A DNA stretch of 64,000 bases from Ilyomonas limi. Lineage in GTDB: Bacteria; Bacteroidota; Bacteroidia; Chitinophagales; Chitinophagaceae. Shown one piece after another: positions 9,142 through 19,200 of this stretch; positions within the stretch are counted from its first letter, which is position 1, and each line of letters starts with the position of its first letter. The position numbers were made by a program, and so were the translations under genes. The stretch covers positions 248,001 to 312,000 of the forward strand of contig NZ_SZQL01000001.1 of assembly GCF_005233845.1 (NCBI RefSeq). Reading direction: 5' to 3'. The notes beneath the pieces are model-generated. The model saw nothing but the letters and a program-made list of their open reading frames with translations. It was not told the origin of the DNA and did no database searches.

Positions 9142-9582
9142 TTATGAAGCATCTTCCATAGCTCCCGAACTGATCTCAACGGGTTGTTTGCAATTGTTAC
9201 CACACGCAAAGCAATGCCAGATTTGTTCTGCAGCTTTTGTTTTATTGCCAAACAATTTATTGATTAATACAGCAAACAGATTAGTCTCTTTTTGTGGTAT
9301 GTCAACCATTTGGATCTCGTGGCTGCTGCAATGGGGGCAGGCATAATGCGGATGTTTATTGCCTGCTGCCTGCTTTAATATTTCGACAGCACGGGGCACC
9401 TGCACTTTTGCCACCATCAGTTTAATGCCGCCAACCGCATTAGCAAGTATCGGATCAATCGTTACAGTGTATTCATCCTTCAGCCAGCAATTGATGTGCT
9501 GCTGCTGCAAATTGCCCATAGCGATATGCGCTTCTACATAATTATTGAAAGACTGTACGGGAATAAATTCCATATTGCTCAT
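9142..9582 (-). CDS. DUF2007 protein with C-terminal zinc ribbon
   Basis: 146 aa, cytoplasmic (no signal or membrane span). The first 75 residues fit DUF2007, a ferredoxin-like PII-related fold: 'FIPVQSFNNYVEAHIAMGNLQQ', then 'INCWLKDEYTVTID' and 'GGIKLMVAKVQVPRAVEIL'. The rest carries 'CPHCSSHEI' and 'WHCFACGNNC', two CxxC pairs that should bind zinc. Bacteroidota homologues have the same arrangement. DUF2007 proteins have been called putative signal-transducing proteins, but no partner or ligand is known. Confidence 0.82.
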   Translation of the reverse strand: MSNMEFIPVQSFNNYVEAHIAMGNLQQQHINCWLKDEYTVTIDPILANAVGGIKLMVAKVQVPRAVEILKQAAGNKHPHYACPHCSSHEIQMVDIPQKETNLFAVLINKLFGNKTKAAEQIWHCFACGNNCKQPVEISSGAMEDAS

Positions 9583-9967
9583 GCTTTAGTAATAGCTTTT
9601 ACATTTATAAGAAAAGATATACAATTAATAGTTCACGAAAGGTTAAACCTATACGCGCCGTTTGAGCGGCGGGTAATGCGGTGTAATACCATTCTCAAAT
9701 AAGTTACACTGCATAAGCTGCAAGCAGGAAGCTTAGAAGTAAGTATTTGCCGGTGAAGAACACCGGCAAAGGCATGAAATACTATTTTCAATTAAGTTGC
9801 CCTATATTTAAGCTGCAAGCGGGAAGCTTAGAGCTTTGAGTCAGGCATATATTATGCTACTTGATCTCACCGCTGCCGGTGTTCTTCACGATAAGTAAAG
9901 TATTTGCCGGTGAAGAACACCGGCAAACGCGTGAACACCGGCAAACGCATGAAAAAGGTTCGAAATT
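9583..9967. repeat. Cluster of REP-like palindromes and tandem repeats
   Basis: This gene-free stretch holds two copies of a hairpin, TTGCCGGTG/AAGAA/CACCGGCAA (9747-9769 and 9904-9926), and a diverged inverted half-copy near 9874-9890. An 18-base unit, CACCGGCAAACGC(G/A)TGAA, is repeated in tandem at 9918-9935 and 9936-9953. There are also two direct copies of a 'CTGCAAGC(A/G)GGAAGCTTAGA' tract near 9717 and 9812. The pattern fits a mosaic of dispersed palindromic repeats rather than a gene. Confidence 0.8.
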
Positions 9968-10687
9968 TTATCTATCCACCCTTGTAATAGCTGCATTTTT
10001 TGTGTACTCCTCCCATAGCTCGCTGAATGTTTTACCGGTATGCTCTCTGGCAAAATCATCTGTATATGTTTTGCTCCGCATAGCAGCATCCAGTTGCTTT
10101 ACAAAATCTTTATCATGGTTTTGCTCTATCCATACAAAAAAGCGGGCAGTAATGCGGTAGCTGTTATCATAGTTTTGCTTTGCATTATATTCAGTCAGTT
10201 TCCAGTTGGCACCGGCATTATCTACGCCCATTTTATAACGCACATAATCGGCAATACCTTCTGTTATCCAACCCGGCCCGGCGTCATCGGGATATGCCTG
10301 CACAATATGCATTACTTCGTGCGTTACCACATCAATATCGCCGGGGTGCTTGTGAAACCATTCCGGGTTAAAACGTACTATATCGCCGCTGGTAGCTGCC
10401 ACACCATCATAGGCCGGGTCTATAATAAATGTTACTTTTTTTGCCGTATTCGGGTTATACATATCGGACTCTTTAGGATATACTGCAAAGAAAGCATCTA
10501 TCAGGCGCTGCTTTACAGTAGCATCAAGTGCAGTGTCTTTATTAATAAACAGCAAGGTATATTTCCCTTTGGTAATGCTATTGGTGGATATCGTTTTATA
10601 TTCCTTTGCGGTATCCTGCGCGGAAGAAGAAATGACTGCTGCCAGCAATATGCATAACAGCAAAAAAGAGACTTTTTGATTTTTCAT
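9968..10687 (-). CDS. Basic secretory protein family peptidase (PF04450)
   Basis: 239 aa with a signal peptide (cleavage near 'SSSAQD'). The zinc-binding motif is 'VTHEVMH' (H123, E124, H127), followed by 'GWITEGIADYVRYKMG', the family's second conserved block, where the Glu or Asp probably gives the third ligand. The tail 'HTGKTFSELWEEY' is also typical. The family groups plant defence-related basic secretory proteins with bacterial exported metallopeptidases. Its ATG overlaps the TAA of the upstream GH92 gene (TAATG), so the two are translationally coupled. The shared operon suggests joint processing of glycoproteins. Confidence 0.9.
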   Translation of the reverse strand: MKNQKVSFLLLCILLAAVISSSAQDTAKEYKTISTNSITKGKYTLLFINKDTALDATVKQRLIDAFFAVYPKESDMYNPNTAKKVTFIIDPAYDGVAATSGDIVRFNPEWFHKHPGDIDVVTHEVMHIVQAYPDDAGPGWITEGIADYVRYKMGVDNAGANWKLTEYNAKQNYDNSYRITARFFVWIEQNHDKDFVKQLDAAMRSKTYTDDFAREHTGKTFSELWEEYTKNAAITRVDR

Positions 10688-12972
10688 TAGTTATTATTTG
10701 AAAAAGAATACGGATAATCTTTTGCATCGGTGCCTTTTGAAGTGTTAGGTTTATTGCCCATTACCACACTAAAGCTGCCGCCAGCTTGTATATCGGGCTG
10801 GCTTATCCAGTTATGTGTGTACTGCTTACCATTTAATGTAGCACTTTGCACATAACGGTTGCTATCGCTGTTGTTGGGTGCACTAATAACAAACTGTTTC
10901 CCGTTATCCAATGTAAGCGTTACTTTTTTGAACAGCGGCGTACCCAGCACATACTGGTCGGTTGCAGGGCATACGGGATAAAAACCTAATGCCGAAAATA
11001 CATACCATGCAGAGGTTTGCCCGTTGTCTTCATCGCCGCAATAACCATCGGGTGTGGCTCTGTATAAGCGGTTCATTGCTTCGCGCACCCAATACTGTGT
11101 TTTCCACGGTTCACCGGCGTAGTTGTATAAATAAAGCATGTGCTGTATAGGCTGGTTGCCATGCGCGTACTGCCCCATATTGGCTATCTGCATTTCGCGT
11201 ATTTCGTGTATCACACCCCTATAATAACTATCATCAAAAACGGGTGGCATTTTAAAGACAGAATCGAGCATATTTACAAATACCTTTCTGCCACCCATCA
11301 AGTCAATCAAGCCCTGCACATCATGAAATACGCTCCACGAGTAATGCCAGCTATTGCCTTCGGTAAATGCATCGCCCCACTTGAATGGATTGAAAGGCGT
11401 TGCAAAAGTGCCATCTTCGTTTTTGCCGCGCATCAGGTTGTGCGAGGAATCAAATAAGTGACGATAGTTCTGACTTCTTTTTGCAAATACATCAATTTCT
11501 GTCTGCGGGCGCTTCAATGCTTTCGCCAATTGATAAATGGTAAAATCGTCATACGCATATTCCAATGTGCGCGCTGCATTCTCTCTTATCTTTACATCAT
11601 AAGGCACATAACCCAGTTTGTTGTAATAGGCAACGCCGGTTCTGCCGGTACCTTCGGGACCTTCGTTGTTGGCACCATGCACCAGTGCTTCATACAGGGT
11701 GTTAATATCGTAGCCACGCAAGCCTTTGATATACGCATCCGATACCACTGATGCGGAATTATTGCCTACCATTACATTGGCATAACCGGGACTGCTCCAT
11801 TCGGGCAAGAAGCCACCTTCTTTATAATCGTTAATCAAGCCTTCCTGCATCTCTCTGTTGATGGATGGGAACATGAGATTTAGAAAAGGATATAAAGCAC
11901 GGAACGTATCCCAAAAGCCGGTGCCTGCAAACATATAACCGGGTAACACCTGCCCGTTGTAAGGACTCCAATGTACCGGCTTACCATTAGCATCTATCTC
12001 ATATAATTTGTTGGGAAACATTACCATGCGATATAAGCAAGAGTAAAGTGTACGCACCTGATCTACGCTGCCGCCTGATACGGCTATTTTACCCAGCACT
12101 TTGTTCCATGCAGCTTTGGCTTTCCGTTCTACTGTTTCAAAATTGTCGTTACCTATTTCCTTCAGGTTTTGTGCTGCCTGTTCCGGGCTAATGAAAGAGG
12201 AAGCTACTTTTACATTTACCTGTCCGCCTTTATTTTTTATGCTAAAGCCCACCAATGCGCCCACATGATCCTGCTGCATTTCCAGGCTATTTTTTTCCAG
12301 CACGCTATCGTGCCAGGTGTAGGTAATGGTAAATGGCTGATCGAACTCCATTACAAAGTAATTTTTGAAATTGGTGAGCTTGCCGGCAGCGTATTTGGTA
12401 GAATAACCAACAATCTTATTCTCTCCCGGAATTACCTTGATATATGAACCTTTATTAAAAGCATCTACTACTACAAAGGCGCTATCGGTTTTGGGAAAAG
12501 TAAAGCGAAAACGTGCGGCGCGTTCGGTAGGCGTTATTTCGGTGGTTACATCGTGGTCGGCAAGATATACGCTGTAATAATAAGGCTTTGCCACTTCGGC
12601 TTTGTGTGAAAACCAGCTTGCACGGTCGTCTTCTTTAAACACTGCGTTGCCGGTCACCGGCATAATGGCAAACTGACCATAATCGTTCATCCATGGCGAG
12701 GGCTGATGCGTTTGCTTAAAGCCTTTTATTTTATCGGCATCATACGTGTATTGCCAGCCGCTGCCCATATTGCCCGTTTGCGGTGTCCAAAAGTTCATGC
12801 CCCAGGGCACAGCAACAGCAGGATAGGTATTCCCGTTGGAAAGTGAAGGTTTGGAATCGGTGCCCATTAAGGTGTTTACATATTCTACGGGGTCTTGTAC
12901 TTCATTAACCAATTGTGCATTGGTGATAGTGCATACACACATGCACATCATTAATACAAAAAAGCTTTTCAT
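10687..12972 (-). CDS. GH92 family alpha-mannosidase
   Basis: 761 aa with a signal peptide (MKSFFVLMMCMCVCTITNAQ), so periplasmic or surface. It has a beta-sandwich N-domain ('YPAVAVPWGMNFWTPQTG') and an (alpha/alpha)6 domain with 'GTGFWDTFRALYPFL', 'EGNSWHYSW' and 'GYCGDEDNGQTSAWYV', the blocks that carry the catalytic Glu and the Asp pair of this calcium-dependent family. Known members remove alpha-1,2-, 1,3- or 1,4-linked mannose from N-glycans or yeast mannan. The linkage cannot be told from sequence. Length is normal for GH92. The basic secretory peptidase gene follows with a one-base overlap. Confidence 0.95.
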   Translation of the reverse strand: MKSFFVLMMCMCVCTITNAQLVNEVQDPVEYVNTLMGTDSKPSLSNGNTYPAVAVPWGMNFWTPQTGNMGSGWQYTYDADKIKGFKQTHQPSPWMNDYGQFAIMPVTGNAVFKEDDRASWFSHKAEVAKPYYYSVYLADHDVTTEITPTERAARFRFTFPKTDSAFVVVDAFNKGSYIKVIPGENKIVGYSTKYAAGKLTNFKNYFVMEFDQPFTITYTWHDSVLEKNSLEMQQDHVGALVGFSIKNKGGQVNVKVASSFISPEQAAQNLKEIGNDNFETVERKAKAAWNKVLGKIAVSGGSVDQVRTLYSCLYRMVMFPNKLYEIDANGKPVHWSPYNGQVLPGYMFAGTGFWDTFRALYPFLNLMFPSINREMQEGLINDYKEGGFLPEWSSPGYANVMVGNNSASVVSDAYIKGLRGYDINTLYEALVHGANNEGPEGTGRTGVAYYNKLGYVPYDVKIRENAARTLEYAYDDFTIYQLAKALKRPQTEIDVFAKRSQNYRHLFDSSHNLMRGKNEDGTFATPFNPFKWGDAFTEGNSWHYSWSVFHDVQGLIDLMGGRKVFVNMLDSVFKMPPVFDDSYYRGVIHEIREMQIANMGQYAHGNQPIQHMLYLYNYAGEPWKTQYWVREAMNRLYRATPDGYCGDEDNGQTSAWYVFSALGFYPVCPATDQYVLGTPLFKKVTLTLDNGKQFVISAPNNSDSNRYVQSATLNGKQYTHNWISQPDIQAGGSFSVVMGNKPNTSKGTDAKDYPYSFSNNN

Positions 12973-13448
12973 GTTGTTTTATTGGTGTTTTTTGTTTGAA
13001 TCACAAACCTGCCTGTTGGCAGACAGGGCGTCAAAGTAAAGAAGATTCACAAAGAAGTATCTTGCTTATTTCAAAATTCTTTATGCTCAGCGCACTTTCA
13101 GCTAAATATGTTTAGTGTAGGATAAATCTGTTTAGGTTGTAAGTGTTTTTGAGTGTGATTTCTTATAATCAATTATTGTTTTCCTTTTTTCTCCTGAAAG
13201 AAAAAGTAACAAAAAAGTATGAATGTATTGATGTCTTTTTAATGGTATTCATGAGAATGCTTCGCTTAGTTATTTCGTGAACTACTATTTTCTTTTGCCT
13301 CAATGAGCTACTCCGTGGGTTCAAGGACGGCATGATCGCTCCGCGCGTTTGTCCGGCCAACGCCTCCACTTACTCTAAGATGGATTTTTGTTATTGAGTT
13401 TATGGTTTGGCTAATATAAAATATTCTTGACCTTAGCGCCTTTGCATC
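12973..13448. other. Intergenic region with dispersed-repeat fragments
   Basis: It contains a small hairpin, CCTGCCTG/TTGG/CAGACAGG (13008-13027, one mismatch), of a type seen again near 55175. Around 13180-13370 a tract reads as 'SYFFVTFSFRRKKE' on the minus strand, a pattern I associate with non-coding dispersed sequence in Bacteroidota rather than a gene. No convincing ORF is present. Confidence 0.5.
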
Positions 13449-14009
13449 TTAGCGGTTCAACAAAAAACTACCGATCACCTGCCACCTGCCACTTATATGT
13501 TGCAGCAACTGAAAGGAGTTGACTTCAAATGAAGCATTGTATTGTTGGGTTGCATATTCTTTCCAGGCTTCTTTAAATTGTTGCAGATGCAAATCGCGGT
13601 AAGCAATGGTAATGTGTGGCGAAAAATGGTATTCATTATTACTAATGAATTCTTTAGAATAAGCTTTTGCAAACTGATGCAACACTTCTTTTTGTAAATG
13701 AACAAGTGGTTCGTTCATTACCGGCTGCACATATATTACCGGATTGTGTTTGTTGCTGAAAGCACCAAAGTCTTTTATTTCCTGCGTAAAAGGAGGAGTG
13801 GCAATATTCATTTCATTAAACCACTGCAATACCTCTTCGTGCATGTTTGCAGGCACTTTAAACGGTGCCTTGAGTGTGATGTGCGATGCCGTTCTTAATG
13901 CCCCTTTGCTTTGGAAACGTTGTGCCATATCGTTTTTAAATCGTATGATTTCCTCATCAATTGAATAGGGCAGCATAATGGCAATAAAGTAAAGCTGTTG
14001 CTGTTTCAT
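13449..14009 (-). CDS. 2'-5' RNA ligase family (2H phosphoesterase) protein
   Basis: 186 aa, no signal peptide. Both signature motifs of the 2H superfamily are present: 'SHITLKAPF' (first HxT) and 'SPHITIAYRD' (second HxT). The usual opening 'YFIAIMLPYSIDEEI' and length also fit. Members hydrolyse cyclic phosphodiesters or ligate/cleave 2'-5' RNA linkages; the substrate here is unknown. The gene stands alone on the minus strand, with noncoding DNA on both sides. Confidence 0.88.
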   Translation of the reverse strand: MKQQQLYFIAIMLPYSIDEEIIRFKNDMAQRFQSKGALRTASHITLKAPFKVPANMHEEVLQWFNEMNIATPPFTQEIKDFGAFSNKHNPVIYVQPVMNEPLVHLQKEVLHQFAKAYSKEFISNNEYHFSPHITIAYRDLHLQQFKEAWKEYATQQYNASFEVNSFQLLQHISGRWQVIGSFLLNR

Positions 14010-14220
14010 GTTATTTATTATACGTCAGCCTGTAAGGCGTTTATTACATTTTTGTGCCGGTGTATATTTGCCTGAATAAAATTTTATTGATAGAAACTTA
14101 TTACCACAGCACAAAGGGAGTATAGGCACGGTGGAACACAGAGTAATTAAAACATACTTTGTGAATTTTTGTGCCGTTGTGACTTCGGGATTCAAAAAGA
14201 AGCAGGTGGCTTATAAAAAT

Positions 14221-14251
14221 TACAAAGGCGGCATATACAGCCGCCTTTGTA
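14221..14251 (-). terminator. Terminator of the alpha/beta-hydrolase gene
   Basis: Perfect 12-base arms TACAAAGGCGGC and GCCGCCTTTGTA around a seven-base loop. Read on the minus strand the stem is followed by AATTTTTATAA. It lies 23 bases after the hydrolase stop. Confidence 0.8.
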
Positions 14252-14273
14252 TGTTGTGTTAATAAGAGCATAT

Positions 14274-15194
14274 TTAATCGCGTGTTACCAGTCCTTCGTC
14301 ATTGCTGGGCAATATAACACTGTCTGATGCATAAGAAGGTTCAATGGCAATCGCCGTGCCGGTGGTAATAAAACTTACCAAATGATTGCTAAGACGATTT
14401 TTATCGGTGTAAAACAAACCATGTGGCGACCCTTCATAATTGATGCACTGGTTAACAGGTATCAGTTTGGAAGATTGCTGGCTGCTGGTTTCAGGCGGCA
14501 CTATCTTATCGGCATCGCCATGAATGATGAGCGCAGGCACATTGATGGCGGTTGCATCTTTACGGAAATCGGTATAGCTGAATGATTTGATACACTCCAA
14601 AGTAGCCCTTGGCGATGCCATTGCTGCAATAGTGCGATAATATTGCAGAGAGGCGTCGCTTACCGGATGGCTGAGGAAATGAACACCAAAAAACTCTTTA
14701 CCAAAATTGTCTAAAAAACCAATGCGATCTTCCTTTACGCCTGCGAGCATACCATCTATGGCATCTGCCGGAACACCGTCTGGGTTATCATCTGTTTTAA
14801 GTACAAAAGGTACTATCGAAGATACAAGTACTGCTTTGCTAACCCTTTCGCCGCCATACCTCGTAAAATAACGGGCTACTTCGCCGCCGCCCATAGAGAA
14901 GCCCACCAGCGTTATATCATTAAGATCCAGTTGCTCTATCACTGCACGTAAGTCGTCGGTTAAAGTGTCGTAGTCGTAGCCAAACCACGGACGGTCGGAC
15001 ATACCAAAGCCGCGGCGGTCGTAGGCTATTACACGCAAGCCTGCATTGATTAGATCATCTACCTGGTATTCCCACATTTCTTTACTTAATGGCCAGCCAT
15101 GTATCAATATCACGGGCTTGCCGGTACCATAATCAAAGTAAGCCAGTTGTACTGCTTCGCCGGTGGTCTTGTCTGTTGATTTTATAAATTTCAT
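14274..15194 (-). CDS. Alpha/beta hydrolase, chloroperoxidase-like
   Basis: About 306 aa from ATG 15194 (MKFIKSTDKTTGEAVQLAYFDYG), where homology begins; the longer upstream ORF adds an implausible hydrophobic leader. The triad is visible: nucleophile in 'VGFSMGGGEVARY', Asp in 'IIHGDADKIVP' and His in 'GSPHGLFYTDK'. An oxyanion 'LIHGWPLSKEMW' and the 'YDRRGFGMSDRPW' strand match cofactor-free haloperoxidases/esterases. The C-terminal 35 residues (after 'FITTG') extend past the usual fold and look unstructured. Physiological substrate unknown; esterase or lactonase activity is likely. Confidence 0.92.
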   Translation of the reverse strand: MKFIKSTDKTTGEAVQLAYFDYGTGKPVILIHGWPLSKEMWEYQVDDLINAGLRVIAYDRRGFGMSDRPWFGYDYDTLTDDLRAVIEQLDLNDITLVGFSMGGGEVARYFTRYGGERVSKAVLVSSIVPFVLKTDDNPDGVPADAIDGMLAGVKEDRIGFLDNFGKEFFGVHFLSHPVSDASLQYYRTIAAMASPRATLECIKSFSYTDFRKDATAINVPALIIHGDADKIVPPETSSQQSSKLIPVNQCINYEGSPHGLFYTDKNRLSNHLVSFITTGTAIAIEPSYASDSVILPSNDEGLVTRD

Positions 15195-15639
15195 AGGAGG
15201 AGTTTTTAGATGTGTAAGAAGCAGTAGTAAAAGTATGCCATTTTTAAAGAAGGATTTGATAAGGAATAGAACGAAGGTACCAAGACAATGGAAAGACATA
15301 TCCGTTTTTAACCAAATACAAAATCAGATTTATATTTACTTTATGCTACCTACAGATTCCGTACAAAGCCGCCGCTGAGTTTGATTGTATTTAAGTTTTT
15401 GTACTGGCGGCAATTGCGGAATGACGGTGTCAATTATTACATTAGTAGAAAATAATTCTCCGCAGGCACTTAATAAAACATTCGTAGTATATTTATCCAT
15501 CTATATTTACCGCTGCTGCTTTTATAACCGCCACACTTATACTTTGCTTTAAATCTACATTAAAAAGACGAAGGATGGACGCAGGATGAACGAAGGAACT
15601 ATGGCTTTACTATAACTTTATCATAAAGCATTCTACGCT
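15195..15639. other. Intergenic region, nothing recognised
   Basis: AT-rich spacer between the divergent hydrolase and the small conserved gene at 15640. I see no ORF with coding character, no strong palindrome and no RNA signature. Confidence 0.5.
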
Positions 15640-15936
15640 ATGGCCAAGACTACTGACCCCTTATTTAAACAGGTGAAGGGTACCATTGGAAAGCAAATCG
15701 TAATAAAACAATACGGTGATACAACAGTCATCAGCAAGCACCCGGACATGAGCAGGGTGAAGCCGAGTAAACTGCAGCAAAATGGCAGAAAGCTGTTTGC
15801 CGAAGCAGTGGCTTATGCAAGAGCTGTTAACAGGAATCCCGAGCAAAAAGCGACTTATATACAAAAGGTACCCTGCGGGCAAAGTGTATATCATTATGCA
15901 TTGAAGGAGTACTTGGAGAAGAACAGGGAGGGGTGA
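15640..15936 (+). CDS. Small conserved protein of unknown function
   Basis: 98 aa, basic, no signal peptide or membrane span. It opens 'MAKTTDPLFKQVKGTIGKQIVIKQYGD' in spaced parts: a 'GTIGKQIVIKQY' strand, 'TVISKHPDMSRVKPS', then helical 'LQQNGRKLFAEAVAYARAVNRNPEQKATY'. I recall similar short proteins as conserved hypotheticals in Bacteroidota, but no function is known. It precedes the CRISPR-Cas locus by about 250 bases in the same direction. A transcript from here into cas9 would cross the divergent tracrRNA, so it is probably an independent gene. Confidence 0.7.
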   Translation: MAKTTDPLFKQVKGTIGKQIVIKQYGDTTVISKHPDMSRVKPSKLQQNGRKLFAEAVAYARAVNRNPEQKATYIQKVPCGQSVYHYALKEYLEKNREG

Positions 15937-16185
15937 TATCCTTGTATGAGTTTGTTGCAATTGCAACATTATCAGCAGCGATTTTTGATTGCAGAACTAT
16001 GAAGTTAGAGAAGATACGATTCCGGGTAGAAATCCTTATTTTGTCAATATCTTACTTTGTTTAATATCACCTTTACCGAAAAGGCAATTTTGCTTTTTGC
16101 ATAGGCTATTGCAATTACCTAACTTGACAGCAAAATCCTACAACTTAATACTATATGAGAAAACAACTTAGCACCACCTGGCTAT

Positions 16186-16268
16186 AATAAACAAGGCGAC
16201 TTGCGCCGCCTTACATGTTTTCACAACGGAATAATCCTTATTGTGATTTGCTTTCAAATTAGAATGCT
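16186..16268 (-). ncRNA. tracrRNA of the type II-C CRISPR system
   Basis: Read on the minus strand, TTGAAAGCAAATCACAA (16241-16257) is the exact complement of 17 contiguous bases of the CRISPR repeat, with a further short CUAA/UUAG pairing upstream. It runs into TAAGGATTATTCCGTTGTG and AAAACAT, the nexus region typical of II-C tracrRNAs. A terminator hairpin AAGGCG/CGCCTT (arms at 16193-16198 and 16207-16212) and a T-rich GTTTATTATAG follow. The RNA is divergent from cas9, whose ATG is only 20-30 bases from the predicted 5' end. A minus-strand TATTTTAG at 16267-16274 resembles the TAnnTTTG -7 element. The exact 5' end is inferred. Confidence 0.88.
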
Positions 16269-16288
16269 AAAATAAAAAATATTAATCA

Positions 16289-19200
16289 ATGAATAAGAAA
16301 ATTCTTGGACTTGACTTGGGTACTAATTCTATCGGCTGGGCTTTAATTGAGGAAGATTTTGACAAACGTATTGGTAGCATTATTGGAATGGGAAGTCGTA
16401 TTCTTCCAATGTCGCAAGATGAACTTGGAAAGTTTGATAGCGGTGCGCCTATCAATACAGGTACTGCCGAACGCACTAACTTCAGAGGCATTCGTCGGTT
16501 AAGAGAAAGACATTTGTTAAGGCGTGAAAGACTGCATCGTGTTTTAAACCTCTTACGCTTTTTGCCCGAACATTATGCTGCTCAGATTGATTTTAAAAAA
16601 AGAGTAGGTCAATTTAAGGAGGAATCGGAGCCCAAATTGGCTTATGCTTTTGATGCTGCAACCAACAAAGCTGAGTTCATTTTTAAAACTTCTTTTAAGG
16701 AGATGCTGAACGATTTTGCACAGCATCAACCGCCACTTGTTTCCGATAACAGGAAAGTGCCGTATGATTGGACCATTTATCACCTACGCAAAAAGGCATT
16801 AACTGCGAAAATACAAAAGGAAGAGCTTGCATGGATTCTGCTTAATTTCAATCAAAAACGCGGCTATTACCAGTTGCGCGGCGAAGAAGAAGCAAATGAA
16901 ACGCCTGAGAAAAAGGTGGAATTTTACTCGTTGTTAGTTACAGATGTAGAAGCAGCCGAAGACAAAAAAGGTGCTGATACCTGGTATAACGTGCATCTTG
17001 AAAATGGCTGGATTTACAGACGTACCAGCAAAGTGCCATTGGATTGGGCAGGTAAGATGAAAGAGTTTATCGTAACTACCGATTTAAATGAAGATGGTAC
17101 GGAGAAAACAGATAAGGAAGGGAAAGTAAAAAGATCTTTCAGAGCACCATTGGAGAATGATTGGACACTCATCAAAAAGAAAACAGAGCATGATATTGAT
17201 AAAAGCCATAAAACCGTTGGCGAATACATTTATGACACCTTGCTTGCCACGCCTAATCAAAAAATCAAAGGCAGGCTGGTAAGAGTAGTAGAACGTAAGT
17301 TTTACAAAGAAGAATTAAAAGCTATTTTAGAAAAGCAAAAGGAGTTTCATCCTGAATTGAATGACGGAGATTTATACAATGCCTGCCTTGAAGAATTGTA
17401 TCAAAATAATGAAGCGCACCAGAATAGTATTGCCAAGAAAGATTTCACACATTTGCTTTTGAATGACATCATTTTTTATCAACGACCACTCAAGAGCAAG
17501 AAATCATTAATCAGTAATTGCAAATTTGAAGAGCGCACTTTTGTAAAAGATGGCATTAAGCAAACACAGCCCTTAAAAGGAATTGCAAAGTCTCATCCTT
17601 TGTTTCAGGAGTTTAGGTTGTGGCAGTTTATTCAGAATTTAAAGATTTATAAAAAAGCCACACCGGAAGATGAAAATATTACCGACACTTACCTTTCTAC
17701 AGAAGACGATTATGTAAAGCTGTTTGACTGGTTGAACAGTCGAAAAGACATTGATCAGAAAACACTGCTTAAACAATATTTCAAAGTAAAAAATGCGGAT
17801 GCTTACCGCTGGAATTATGTAGAAAATAAAATTTATCCTGCCAATGAAACAAGAGCAGAAATACTAAAGCGTTTACATAAAGCCAATGTGCCCGAAGATT
17901 TTTTAACTAAAGAAAAACAAGAAGCTCTATGGCATATTCTGTACTCGGTAGAAGATAAAAGTGAAATACAAAAAGCGCTTACAACATTTGCATATAAGAA
18001 CAGCTTGCCCGATGAATTTATAGAGCAGTTTAAAAGATTTCCACATCTGGAGAAAGAGTATGGTTCTTATTCAGCCAAAGCTTTAAAGAAATTACTCCCG
18101 CTGATGCGTATGGGGAAATATTGGGATGAACAAACCATTATTGATAGTACGCCTTTATATCAGCACAATATTCAACAGGTAATAACCAATCTTCAGAATA
18201 AAGAAAAAAAACTGACAGAAGAAGATAGGCAAAGAGGTAAAACAATTAATAATAAGCTACTCGAAAAGCTGCAGCGGCTTGCTGATGATCCAGCCGCTTA
18301 TAAAGGTTTGGAGCATTTCTTAGCCTCCTATCTCGTATATGGAAAACATTCAGAAGATAGTGATGTATTGCAATGGAAAACACCGGCAGCTATTGAAGAT
18401 TATTTGCGGGAATTTAAGCAACATTCGCTGCGCAACCCGATAGTGGAGCAGGTAATTACAGAAACATTGCGGGTAGTAAAAGATGTATGGAATTTTTATG
18501 GAAATGGAGAAGAAAACTTCTTTGATGAGATACATATAGAACTTGGCAGAGAAATGAAAAATCCGGCCGAAGAACGTAAAAAGATTACTGCTCAAATGAA
18601 TGACAATGAAAATACCAACTTACGTTTGAAGGCCTTATTATCGGAGTTGATGAGGGATAGTGAAGTAGAAAATATACGTTCTTATTCGCCTTATCAGCAG
18701 GACATTTTAAAGATATACGAGGAAGGTGTTTTAAATGCCAATGATGGAAATATTCCCGATGATATTTTAAATATTTCCAAACAGGCACTTCCTACTGCTT
18801 CTGAATTGAAGCGGTATAAATTGTGGCTGGAACAAGGTTATCGTTCTCCTTACACCGGTTTAATCATTCCGCTAAACAAGCTATTTACACCGGCTTATCA
18901 GATAGAACATATCATTCCGCAATCAAGGTATTTTGATGATTCGTTAAGCAATAAAGTGATTTGCGAGGCAGAAGTGAATGCGGATAAAGGCAACATGACT
19001 GCTTTTGAATACATAAAGAAAAAAGGTGGTTCTAAAGTAAACGGCTCACCAATAACGCTTCTTGCTCAAAATGACTACGAAGATTTGGTAAAAAGAAGTT
19101 TCTCAAAAAGCCGTAGTAAAGCCAAAAAATTGTTGATGGAAGATATACCAGAAGGCTTTATAGAACGGCAATTAAATGATAGCCGATATATCAGTAAAAT

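Noticed and set aside
13169-13369. 66-aa minus-strand ORF with 'SYFFVTFSFRRKKE'
   Set aside because: No domain or start context; looks like dispersed non-coding sequence rather than a gene.
15955-16180. A possible second anti-repeat or small RNA between the 98-aa gene and the tracrRNA
   Set aside because: No complementarity to the repeat and no hairpin with a T-run were found.
16141-16288. A further diverged CRISPR repeat upstream of cas9
   Set aside because: The repeat-like 17 bases are the tracrRNA anti-repeat, shown by the nexus and terminator that follow on the minus strand.
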